Shown here piece after piece: positions 46,732 through 57,457 of a DNA stretch of 64,000 nucleotides. The notes beneath the pieces were generated by a model. The model saw only the letters and a program-made list of their open reading frames with translations. It did no database searches and was not told where the DNA came from. The DNA is from Nautilus pompilius (Eukaryota; Mollusca; Cephalopoda; Nautilida; Nautilidae), in NCBI GenBank assembly GCA_018389105.1, contig JACATO010001120.1:620001-684000 (forward strand), given 5' to 3'. The translations under genes and the position numbers were made by a program. Numbering within the stretch: the stretch's first letter is position 1; each line of letters opens with the position of its first letter.

Positions 46732-48012
46732 ATGGATCCTTGCCATGGTGAAGTGTTCGGAAATCCATTGGTGCGCCTTTCAGAATCTGACCCGGATCGG
46801 CTCGATATTGGCAGCACTGGAAAGTCTTACAGGTGTGAGAGATGTGGTAATTCGTGTTCATTGGCCAGAGGTTTCATATACCGTAAAAAGATCTATTTTG
46901 ATGAGCAGTGGTACCAATGTGAGACCTGTGGCATGCTCTATGACAAATTCCCCAGCAAGAAACAAGACATGTATGAACGTACGTGTGAAGTTTGTGGCCG
47001 TCTGTGCCCAAATGTCTACAGTCTGAAGCTTCACCTGAGAACCCACACAGGTGAGAAGCCTTACAGATGTGAAACATGTGGAAAATCATTTTCACAGAAT
47101 GGTAACTTAATTTGCCACAAAAGAATTCACACGGGTGAAAAACCTTACACATGTGAAACTTGTGGGGACTCATTTTCCTATAATAGCAGTTTGATTTCTC
47201 ACAGAAGGACTCACACGGGCGAGAAACCTTATAAATGCGAAACTTGCAATGAATCATTTTCACGAAACAGCAGCTTGATTTTCCACAGGAGAACCCACAC
47301 AGGAGAGAAACCTTACGGATGTGAAACCTGTGGGAAATCGTTTTCTCAGAAGAGTAACTTAAATTGCCACAAGAGAATCCACACGGGGGAAAAACCATAC
47401 ACATGTGAGACTTGTGGTGAATCATTTTCTGTAAACAGCAGCTTAATATTCCACAGGAAGAGTCACACTGGTGACAAGCCTTATAAATGTGAAACATGTG
47501 GAAAATCATTTTGTGCAAACAGCAGTCTAATCTTCCACAGGAGAGTCCATACAGGTGAGAAACCTTATCAGTGCGAAACTTGCGGTGAATCTTTTTCACA
47601 AAAAAGCAGTTTAATCTCACACAGGAGAATACACACGGGCGAGAAACCATACAAATGTGAAACGTGCAATCGGTCATTTTCGGATAAAAGCAGCTTAGTT
47701 TGCCACAGGAGAACTCACACGGGGGAGAAACCATATGGGTGTGACATTTGCGGCAAAAAATTTTTGAAAAATAACAGTGTGACTGTCCACAAAAGAATCC
47801 ACACAGGTGAGAAGCCATACAGGTGTGAAGCCTGTGGAAAGGCATTCTCACAGAATGTCACTTTAAATCTACACAAAAGAACCCACACTGGTGAGAGACC
47901 TTATGATTGCAAGATATGCGGAAAAACATTCTCGCAAACTGGCCAATTATCAGTCCACAAAAGAACTCACTCTGTTGAAATACTGTACAGTGGATGCGGC
48001 AAATCATTTTGA
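46732..48012 (+). CDS. C2H2 zinc-finger protein 1 (12 canonical fingers)
   Basis: Probable nuclear DNA-binding protein, 426 aa in one exon. The first 84 residues hold two broken finger-like units (CERCGNSCSLARG and CETCGMLYDKFPSK, both lacking the zinc-binding His pair). Twelve canonical C2H2 fingers follow from residue 85 to 413 at 28-residue spacing, joined by TGEKPY linkers (one TGDKPY, one TGERPY). The tail SVEILYSGCGKSF looks like a decayed thirteenth finger start. No KRAB, SCAN, BTB or ZAD domain is visible. Many fingers share Ser at helix positions 2 and 3 and differ mainly at -1 and 6. Start chosen as the first ATG (GTCATGG). Target DNA and function unknown. Confidence 0.9.
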   Translation: MDPCHGEVFGNPLVRLSESDPDRLDIGSTGKSYRCERCGNSCSLARGFIYRKKIYFDEQWYQCETCGMLYDKFPSKKQDMYERTCEVCGRLCPNVYSLKLHLRTHTGEKPYRCETCGKSFSQNGNLICHKRIHTGEKPYTCETCGDSFSYNSSLISHRRTHTGEKPYKCETCNESFSRNSSLIFHRRTHTGEKPYGCETCGKSFSQKSNLNCHKRIHTGEKPYTCETCGESFSVNSSLIFHRKSHTGDKPYKCETCGKSFCANSSLIFHRRVHTGEKPYQCETCGESFSQKSSLISHRRIHTGEKPYKCETCNRSFSDKSSLVCHRRTHTGEKPYGCDICGKKFLKNNSVTVHKRIHTGEKPYRCEACGKAFSQNVTLNLHKRTHTGERPYDCKICGKTFSQTGQLSVHKRTHSVEILYSGCGKSF

Positions 48013-48079
48013 ATTTTAATTTAAGTTAAATGTCCAGAGTTTTCAAAGTAGAATTGTGTTTTTCTACAGTGACTGATGC

Positions 48080-48185
48080 CTGGATTTTACCAGCGATCTT
48101 GAATTAATGTTGAGAAACAAAAGTAGTTAAATGTTTTTTGGGGATTTGATGTCAGCTTGTTATCAAAAGTATTTAGAATAATAAA
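48080..48185 (+). terminator. 3' UTR and polyadenylation signal of zinc-finger gene 1
   Basis: AATAATAAAA at about 48177-48186, some 170 bases after the stop, is the first plausible signal. Confidence 0.4.
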
Positions 48186-48329
48186 AAAATGCCTAACCCA
48201 ACAAAAATTAGTATTTTTAAAATTTTGATTTTTGAGCACAGCATTCAGGAAATAATATTTATTTGTTACATTGAGAGTAACCTTATTTTATTTGATAAAT
48301 ACATTGCTCAGAAAAGAAGAAGAAGCGAA

Positions 48330-49250
48330 AACAGTAGTAAATACAGAGTAGACTGCTTGAAAGTATCCCTGCTGGTAGTTTGTTATGCTGTGTGGAGTGA
48401 AGAAATTGTAGCTGATATCCATAGACAGACCTTGGACACCCCGAATAAATCATCTCGATGGTTGTCACAACAGTTGAGGGTTTCAAAGATGCTATGAATG
48501 ATGCCCTGCGGTCAGTGATGTGCAGGAACTGAAGCCAGCGGATACTGTCACATATGCACTACTGTGATTGGTTGCAGAAGAAATTGCAGGTGGATATCTG
48601 GACATGGATCTTTACTTGTTTGATGAGTCCTGGATCCACTTCATTGGCTATGTTAATTTGCAAAATGACTGTTGCAGATCTTATGAAAACCCATATACAC
48701 ACTTCTCGTACATGATGAAAAGATTGGCATGTGGTGTCTTCACGCTTCGTGGGACCCATATTTTTCACAGATACCATAAATTCTGTCTCATATATTAAAG
48801 CCATATGCAACTCTCTTGTAGATCACCTGACAGACATGAAAGAACCAGTGGTTATTTCCAGCAAGATAGAACTAATGCAACTCTTGCACATGTCTATGAG
48901 TTTGTTGGGAGGAATGAACAGTGAGTAAAGGCTTCTGGCTGCTGTGTTCCCCATAACTATTTGACTTTTATCTCTGTGGAAACCTAAAGAAAAGTTTATG
49001 GAAACAACCCCTGATTGATTTGTAAACATCAGGAAAACATTTCTGCTGTCTTAGCTGCATGCTTGACAAACTATGCAAGGTATCTGGGACTATGATGAAA
49101 AGGGTGCAGAAATGTTTATGCAAACAGATGGATGTCACTTCCATCATCTATTGTCAAGTCATGTATTTGGATGTTATACTTCTAGAGATACTTTCAAGCA
49201 GCCTACCCCGTATAAAAATTATAAAACTTTTTCTTCCAAATTGTTTACTT
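48330..49250 (+). mobile_element. IS630/Tc1-mariner-type transposase relic
   Basis: Broken + strand frames show, in order: SEEIVADIHRQTLDTPNKSS then RWLSQQLRVSK (helix-turn-helix), DLYLFDESWIHFIGYVNLQND (first DDE Asp in the FDE/SDE-W block), VGPIFFTDTINSVSYIKAI, a decayed second-Asp block, then YGNNP and HQENISAVLAACLTNYARYL. This is the order of a DDE transposase family widespread in arthropod and mollusc genomes. The number of stops and frameshifts shows an old copy. Ends not found. Confidence 0.65.
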
Positions 49251-49259
49251 TCAAACTTT

Positions 49260-52200
49260 TTGGAAGTAGTCTAATACTTTTGGTTCAATATTTATAAGAT
49301 GGATGAGCAGTTTGGACATGCTGAGAAAACAGAAATTATATAAAATGTATCTATATTTTTTAAATTGTTTTTTTGACATTTTGAAGATTTTTCCAAATAT
49401 TTTAACTCGCAATTTTTTTACTTTAAAACTTTATTTACAAGTTATTTATTATATTTCATTTTGCAGATGTGTCTTGTTTAAAAAAAATGATTATTTCTAA
49501 TTTGGTTTTGTGTAGTAATTACTAAGAAATAAATTGTTTCATTCTACTTCTGTATATTTCCTATACTTTGATAGATTATAATAAGGAACGACTAACTATA
49601 TTCTGTTCACAAGTAAATTGATGAAAATAAACTTTTTATATCTGAAACTTGTGTAAACAACTGTGGTATAACAGTACTCATAACCTCACTATTTTGTGAA
49701 CTTCTAGGTGCTATGTGCTGTATTCTAGAATTCAAATCACAGGCTGTTTGAAAATTCATTTTATATCAGAATTAATTTCCTAATTATAGTAAAGCTTATA
49801 TATAAATTTTGCTTATCACATTATTTCCTTTTTCTTATAGAAAATCTACTACACATAAATATACACATCTTGAATATTATGATTTGATACTTGTCTGTCT
49901 TTAAAATACTGACAAAGAAGATTGTGATTGGTGGTGTGGAGCAGATTCCTGTAGCTGAAATTCTGCTTTATCCTTTTCTTTAAAAATGTTCTAAGCATGC
50001 AATGAGTGAATACAATGTTAAGAAGTTATGAATTATTTTATCCTGTACTTTATGTGTTGAGCACCTTCACTTATTAGGCTTTTGGTTTTTTTTGGAGAAA
50101 TTCATCCTTTTTCTGCTGAATGATTCGTAAAACTGGTACTCTTGTAAGAGGAAAGTATTTTAAAAGCTATATGTAGGGACGCTAGATGCTATAATGTTAG
50201 AATGGTCAGATTCCTGTCTCTGAATTGGTGTACCTCTGGTTAGGTTTGGGTGTAATATTCAGTATTTTGTGGATGTAAATGCCAACACGTCTGAAAATCA
50301 AATAATTATGAAAGTTCTCTCTATTGCAAAAATCAGGTGACTTCAGGGTGAAGATAAGGTGCATGGCTTGACCAAGCTTAGTAGCATTAATGAACCATAG
50401 TGAATTACAATCTTGAAAAGACCAAATCTTTTGTGATACAAGGAGTCAGGAAAACTTTGAAAGAAGGGGGAAAAAATGAGGTACCAAAACTTTAAAATGA
50501 TCGTTAGGTGACATATGGAAGGGTCTCAAATCCCTATCCATCAACTGACCAACTTTCACTAAACAACTGCCTTTCAGCTTGCTCACAAGGCTGACTTGTA
50601 CATAGTTGAACTTGTCTTTTATTGCTTTACTCTTACTCTATAAGCCTGACCACCTTTGCTTGCTCATGTACCAGTTGCTTAGCATCCATATCACTCCATT
50701 CCATGCCATGATCCATTCTTTAAAAAAGAGCCACCTATAACAATGATGATGATAGGGTTGAAGATCTTCAGCCATTCCATATCTGTGTTGGCTTTCTCTG
50801 TAAATCCAGTTACCTATTGCACTGAACTGCAGCTGCTTTCCAATGTACTACCACTTTATTGCCTTGATGTTCTTGGTTGTGATACTTTCTACACTGACTT
50901 TTGCTTTCCTAGTCCAGGATTCTACAGAAGAATGTTTCTGTTGGACCAGTTTACCCTTGTTGGCAAGTACATGGGATTGGTTGCAGGAATTTTCTGGCTG
51001 CCTATACCTTTTGTAGTCCCTTTCACTGCAGATTCCAAGTACATGTAGGTTCTGCTACTATGGTCACTATTTTTAGCCTCATTCTGAACAGGCTGTAGGC
51101 CATATTGTAGTTTTCTGTGGATGCTGGCATGTATCAAATTCGTCAAACTGTTAGGTCTGTCCAGCTGCATACTATAGTCAGTCAAAAACTTTTCTTGCCT
51201 TCTGAGTTATTCAGGGTATGAAGTTATGCTCATCCATCTGCTACGTTGTAGCAGTTTTCTCTGATGGTAATTTGCTTTAATATTAGGGATGGGCCAATTA
51301 CTGATTAATAAAATTCATAACAGTGTTTTGCTTGTTCCTTCTGGGAAGCCATAAATTATATCTGTACACAGTATCATGACAAGCAGGAAAATAAATAGAT
51401 CTAAAAGAAAGGACTTGTCTTTCCTACTGGGACAGATATGTATGTGAAACTTCGTGTGTCCAAAGTTTATTCATTTGCCCAAAATCTTAACGATAAATAT
51501 TCAATTGCTAATGAAAATTAAGAAGCAGAAACATCCTGAATTATTGCTCAATTTTTGGAAACTAACATTGTACATATCTGGTATCACTTTTTGACCAAAA
51601 AAATAAAGGTATGGTATATTATAGTTAGCAGACAAATGATTAAGTAGCTTTTTAAATCCAGTGTCTATTGCAACTGAGTATGGTTGTAAATCAGTAGCAG
51701 CCATCTCCTATTCTTTGGTATACGGCTGTAGCTCTCAGATTTCTGATGGTTTACAAGTTTTTCTTGTTGTGGAATTACTCCATAGCTAGGTTTACTACAG
51801 CCTGACCTCAAATTAATTTTCTGCAGCAGGGTTTATTTCCTGCCAAAGCATTTCTGCATTACATTCAGTGGTATATTCTACCTTTAAATGGTTTATCGTG
51901 TAGATGTCTTTGCATTTTTCTACCTAGAGAGATTTCTTGGTTGCAAAGCTTTACATTTAACTTCAATGGAATCTTTGTGAAGTACAAAATAATTTCCATA
52001 TAAAGCTTTTTGAAGATATCTCTACCTTTAAAATATCTCTGTTCAGGCATGTATCTGGAAACAGCTGAAAAGTCTGACCAGCCCAAATATTCAGATTTTA
52101 AAATAATGACCAACAACAATACTGGCTCTGTGACATCCATGATTAATTGTAGTGTCGCTGATAAAGGCACCAACTCCAGCCATGGTGAAGACAATAATGT

Positions 52201-53085
52201 TTACCTTTCCTAGACATGAAAACTACACTGTCCATCATTATCTGGTATACTGCACTTGATACCTGGGTTAGGTATTGTCCATAAGAGAAATAGGATCACA
52301 ACTGGCAGCTTAGCTTGTTAATATTTTAAAAGAAAATTACTTCAATTGCCAATTGATCACTCACACAATATGAATAATTAGGCAAAACAAAGTGGAGAGA
52401 GGCTTTCTAGTCAGAAAAATCAGACATTAATGTTATACCGATTGCTTTCATTGGAACATGCAACAAAAAAAATTCATAATCAAAACAGTTATAGATCTAT
52501 TTCTGGCTACCATTAAGAGCAGGCTAAAGATTTGGTAAATTTTACTAATCAGCCAACTATCTCAACTGATTCATCAGCAATTGGTAACTGGTCTCTGATA
52601 ATCAGTACAACCCTCATCTTTTAAAATATATCAAAATTTTCATTTTTTTTTAAAAAAAATCTTTTGATCTTAGTCCACAATCGATGCAGTTCTGTCGCAA
52701 CTACAAAAGCTTACTTCTTCGTCCCTAATATGGAACCTTAAAGTGAAAATTCAATTATTGGTGGGAAACATTAATACGATTTTATGCAAGTTAGAAAAAT
52801 TTTCTGATGCATGTATGCATTAATTAGGTCTCTGTTTAAGTATTATTATTTTTTTTTTCTAAATTAAAAAAGAACGCGTTTTCATCATGTTTCTTTATTT
52901 GAATTGGAGAACTCAGCAGTTGTATTGAAGAACCTGATTTGCCATCTTCCATTAAAGGAAGTTTTACAGTGCAATGAAGTTAGTCAAATACTGGTGGATT
53001 CTGCAGTTTACCAAAACTGAAATTTAAAAAGGCAGAGGCTGTCAGGTGAGAAAAGAATACTGCCCGTTTAATATTTGTGTTGGTG
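49260..53085. other. Intergenic between zinc-finger genes 1 and 2
   Basis: 3.8 kb, mostly AT-rich. Small open frames only; no family recognised. A GAT repeat near 53085-53102 leads into the ATT tract. Confidence 0.45.
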
Positions 53086-53100
53086 TATGATGATGATGAT

Positions 53101-53160
53101 GTTGTTATTATTATTATTATTATATTATTATTATATTATTATTATTATTATTATTATTAG
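53101..53160 (+). repeat. (ATT)n microsatellite with interruptions
   Basis: About 19 ATT/TTA units with occasional one-base slips. Confidence 0.93.
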
Positions 53161-53259
53161 TCAAATAACACAATTTAGGAGAATGAAATGGTGAGGCTAA
53201 TCTCTTGGCTTAAGATTAGTGTTATTCCCGTCACAGTGGATCTACTTTAGGCGCCCTAT

Positions 53260-53900
53260 CGTTCTAATTTATGTCAATTAGTTGGTATCAGTGCACAGCC
53301 GGCTCGCTCGCGGTATTGGATTAGGGGATTAGGGGATTAGGGATGCTGTTTTGACAACGGTTTCGTTTCGTTTCGGTTTTTTTTTTTTTTTTTAAAAAAG
53401 CGAATCCGTCGCGAGATTCAAAGGGAGGTAAATCGAGACGGCCGAGCTCCCAGAAACAAAGCCGGCCATGTTGGTAGCCGGAGGCCGAGAGTGAGTATCC
53501 GTAAAATGTCTTATTCGCTGCTTTAAAAAAAAATAATAATAAATAAGGAATTGTTTGTTTGTTTTAAAAAAAAAAGGGGGGCGAGGTCAGCAGGGGTCAG
53601 GGTGGGAGAAGGTGCGACGGTCGGGTTAAACGTCCCTGGCCCGAGCCACCGTCGAGCAGCTGATCTTATTAATAGTGGAGGATCTGTCGTCTGCCCGACC
53701 TGTAATGGTCGGGGTAGGTACGGGTGTGCTTCTGGTCGGTGTAGAGAGAGCGCGGGCGGGGGGGGGGGTTCTCTCTCTCCCCCCCCTAAGACATTGAACG
53801 AAAGGTTCGATACTCGGGGAGGGGGGAGAGAGAGAGGGTTGTCCTCGGAGCTTGGCGGCCTTTACCTGCAATCATCGTCGTCTGTGGACGACATAGTTGT
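53260..53900 (+). promoter_or_regulatory. CpG-rich promoter and probable 5' exon of zinc-finger gene 2
   Basis: GC- and CpG-rich. Includes three tandem GGATTAGG-type units (53317-53343), GGCCGAGCTCC and a donor GAGAGTGAGTATCC near 53488-53500 that would end a leader exon. Acceptors before the coding exon are available at about 54209 (CCTTCTTCCAG) and 54240 (CCTTGCAG). Confidence 0.4.
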
Positions 53901-54383
53901 GCAGTCCCATGGTTACTGTCACTGGGCACTTCCACCTTGGAACGTTCCTCTGCCCAGAGCTCTTCTGTTCAGCCATGAGAGGGGATCCACGTTGATGAAC
54001 CGGTGCGTGCCACGCTAATTGGGAGTTCGTCATCAAACCAACCCAGGGGATCAAGCATGGGGCCGCCCCCTCCTCTCTCTCTGCTCTTAGCAGCCAAACT
54101 GTCCTCAGTTAGCCTTCCGTAGTTCGTGTCTTTTGCAGGTGGAAACTGTTTGATTTTTTTCACAGAGTTAATTTCTTACACGCTTTTGTTTTTCTCTCCC
54201 TTCTTCCAGGTTTGTCCTTCAGCACGTGCCCACCTTGCAGGTTAGCAATAAATGTCGTTAGTTTTCTCACCTTTTTTTGGGGGGGGGAATATGAAGTACG
54301 GAGTATACATCTAAAATGTCTCTTCAGGAGTTTTGTTATGCTGTCGTGCTTGGTAAAGCAAACCAAAGCCACAGATCGCAGTC

Positions 54384-55592
54384 ATGGCGGTGCCAGCTGA
54401 TCTGAATGATTCCAAGTTCTGTGCAAGGAACAGGATACATATTCAACTGTTTGCGAGTAAAATGAACAAGGATTTGGTTTCACATCTTTCAAAAGAAAAC
54501 GTTCATCAGCCTGAAAGCGGAATTGAAATATCTTATGAGAATAATGAATGTGGAAAATCTGCTAGAGGCTTAGAAGAGAGTAAAAATGCCTATTCTGGGG
54601 AGAAATCTTATACATGTGACATCTGTAGCATGGTTTGTGACAACTTGCCAGATCACAGGAAAGAACACACACACAAACACAAATGTGAAACCTGTGGTAG
54701 ATTGTACCAAAACATTTGTAACCTCAAAATCCACAGGCGGACCCACACTGGTGAAAAGCCATACAGTTGTGAGAAATGTGGCAAGACATTTTCGCGTACC
54801 ACCAATTTAATTTACCATACAAGAACTCACACGGGTGAGAAGCCTTATTCATGCGAAATGTGTGGGAAATCATTTTCAGTGGGCAGTCAGCTCTCTCTCC
54901 ACAAGAGAATTCATACAGGGGAGAAGCCTTACAGGTGTAAAACATGTGAGAGATCATTTTCGAGGAAAAGACATTTAACTGACCACAAGAGAACGCACAC
55001 AGGGGAGAAGCCTTACACATGTGAAACCTGCGGGAAGTCATTTACGCAAAGTAGCAGCTTGATCTGCCACAAGAGAACCCACACAGGTGAGAAGCCTTAT
55101 AGGTGTGAAATTTGTTGCAAAACATTTACCCACACTAGTAGCTTACTCTGCCACAAGAGAACCCACACTGGGGAGAAGCCATACAGATGTCTGACATGTG
55201 GTGAATCATTCTCACAAAGCAGCCATTTAATTTACCATAAGAGAACACACACAGGTGAGAAACCGTATAAATGTCAAACATGTGGTGATTCGTTTTCACA
55301 AGGCAGCCATTTAATTTACCATAAGAGAACTCACACAGGTGAGAAGCCTTACACCTGTGAAAGCTGTGGGAAAACATTTGCACAACGGAATACATTAACT
55401 AGCCACATGAGAACCCACACAGGTGAGAAGCTGTACAAGTGTCGAACATGTGGTGATTCGTTTTCACAAGGCAGCCAATTAACTTACCATAAGAGAACCC
55501 ATACAGTTCAGAAAACTTATAGCTGTGAAAGTTGTGGGAAAATGTTTGCACAACTGAATACCTTAGCTAACCACATGAGAACCCACTCGTGA
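54384..55592 (+). CDS. C2H2 zinc-finger protein 2 (11 canonical fingers)
   Basis: Probable nuclear DNA-binding protein, 402 aa, all in one exon. Residues 1-100 include a degenerate unit (CDICSMVCDNLPDHRKEHTH). Eleven canonical fingers run from residue 101 to 401 at strict 28-residue spacing, and the protein ends one residue after the last His. Linkers are TGEKPY except TGEKLY and a broken TVQKTY before the last finger. Fingers 8-9 and 10-11 form a repeated two-finger module (GDSFSQGS then GKTFAQRNTL / GKMFAQLNTL). Start is the ATG at 54384 (GTCATGGCG). Same orientation and architecture as the genes on either side. No effector domain seen. Confidence 0.9.
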   Translation: MAVPADLNDSKFCARNRIHIQLFASKMNKDLVSHLSKENVHQPESGIEISYENNECGKSARGLEESKNAYSGEKSYTCDICSMVCDNLPDHRKEHTHKHKCETCGRLYQNICNLKIHRRTHTGEKPYSCEKCGKTFSRTTNLIYHTRTHTGEKPYSCEMCGKSFSVGSQLSLHKRIHTGEKPYRCKTCERSFSRKRHLTDHKRTHTGEKPYTCETCGKSFTQSSSLICHKRTHTGEKPYRCEICCKTFTHTSSLLCHKRTHTGEKPYRCLTCGESFSQSSHLIYHKRTHTGEKPYKCQTCGDSFSQGSHLIYHKRTHTGEKPYTCESCGKTFAQRNTLTSHMRTHTGEKLYKCRTCGDSFSQGSQLTYHKRTHTVQKTYSCESCGKMFAQLNTLANHMRTHS

Positions 55593-55963
55593 CAATTCTT
55601 AATTTCTTTTTATCAAAAAGGCCAACTAACAGTTCATAAAAAAACTTGAAAGTATCTGAGTTGTGTCAACTCATTACTGTTTCAACTTATGTTCATATCT
55701 TTCATGCAGTGTTATTAAAATGTTTTGTTTTCCTATTATTATGGTTTATTTATAATAACTAATTTGTTAATAATAGGCCACATTGTGAGAAGATGAATGC
55801 AATTTCTGGTATGCAGCAATGAAACTTAAAATGCATACTGCTGATAAATGGTACATTTAGCATTAGTTTAAAACACTTTCTTCATTTTTCATGTTTTAAG
55901 TCATCTCAACAGCACCACTCCAGTCTGATAGTTCCACAAATCCTTCAATATTTTTAAAATAAA
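55593..55963 (+). terminator. 3' UTR and polyadenylation signal of zinc-finger gene 2
   Basis: AATAAA at 55958-55963, about 365 bases past the stop, is the clearest signal. Confidence 0.45.
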
Positions 55964-55969
55964 GTGAAA

Positions 55970-57457
55970 ATGTTTATTTAATTTTTGAACTTCACAAAAC
56001 ACTTATTCCGGATAGAAAATAGTGTGGGATGATTTCTCTTTGTTTACCTTAATAACTTTTTTTCACATTTTTTGGGATTGGATAGAACTCTCAATAGTAA
56101 ATGTTTGCTATTAAGAGTCACCCACTCCGTTTCAGAGAGAAGTTGACTCACCTCTTTGTGCAAATCATGCTGCCATTTGGTGAATATGTTAGTTTATTTC
56201 CAACTTGGCTTTAAAACTCCCCTAAGGGCCTACTCCAGTCTGATGGAAAAGTGAATCAGAGTGGGAGTTTGGATAAGATTCCTAAGATTGCACAAAAATA
56301 ACTGGAAAACTTGATATTGAATTCTCTCTCTCTCGCTATGTGTGCGCGCAATGATGTCATTCTCTCTGATGGAAAGTCAAAAAGTGGAGGGGCAAGATTC
56401 TTTGAAATGTGCCCACACTCACCAAGGTTAATTTTGAAGATGCTGAAATTTAATCAGAATTTTAAGTTGAAATTTGAAAACTGGAACTTGTGTCCCATTC
56501 CTCAGTTCTGCCAGCCTTGTTAAACATGTCAGAGAGAGATTGTATATGTCAAAGGAAAAATTCTTAATGTTATCTTTTGAAATACATTGTGTGTGGAGGG
56601 GGGGAGGGATTCTTGAAAATCTTAAACATTTTTTGTATCCTTTAAACTGAAAAAAAAAATATATATATATATATATATAATGAATCATGCCTCAGTGTTT
56701 AATTTCTCATTTCAGCTCTCACCTGGAATGGAAACTGGTTTTGTAATTTGTCAGTCACTTATGAAAATTTTATTAGGATTGGTGATTGTGAGATATTGTA
56801 TTTTACTGTGTAACATTTTGTTCACACCACTGCAATTCACATTATACTATTGCATTGCTATTTTCATAATATGGAAGAAAAGTAATGGCATATTCACTAC
56901 ATTTTTATTGATGATGCTGTTCAAAGAAATAGTATTATTGAATGTAAGATGATAAATATCTACATTAAAAACTATTAAAGATTCCATTTCTTTTTCTTGA
57001 TTTAGCATTTAGAGATAATCAAGGTATTAAAATTTTTTGACTGAAAATACTTCTGAGAAAGTAGCTCGGATATTTTCTTACAGATAGAATGAGTTTTTGG
57101 ACCTCTCACTTTGGCTTGATACATCTTTATTTGGAGACTTGCCTGGTAAATTAATTAAATTTCCAATTTGGGTGATCCTAACATCATTTTGTCTCAGTAA
57201 TTTCCTAAATTTAATTTGAAAAAATTTCAAATGTGTTTTGGGTATGATAGAGTAACAGATTAACATTGTCTTCGTCCACGTATGGCTAAAAAACGGTAAA
57301 CGATACTTGCTTTTTATTCATGAAATCAATCCTTTCCTAACCATTTTTGAATTAATCAGAAAATGAATGCAGAAAGAAATAATTTTTTTTTTTAAATGTG
57401 GATGCAGCATGTAGATGATGTGAAACAAACAGTTATTAATGTTTAATCCAAAAGATA
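55970..57457. other. Intergenic after zinc-finger gene 2
   Basis: AT-rich, with an (AT)n run at 56657-56680. No gene recognised. Confidence 0.45.

Noticed and set aside
46874..47851. 325-codon antisense frame across zinc-finger gene 1
   Set aside because: Its regular Cys/His pattern is the reverse reading of the 84-bp finger repeat. The + strand frame has correct finger spacing.
47040..47960. Regular 84-bp direct repeats resembling an array
   Set aside because: The period is 28 codons of C2H2 finger plus linker. There are no spacers, and CRISPR arrays do not occur in animal nuclear DNA.
53551..54018. 155-codon frame in the CpG-rich leader of zinc-finger gene 2
   Set aside because: Low-complexity Gly/Arg-rich translation of GC-rich DNA crossing homopolymer runs, with no conservation signal recognised.
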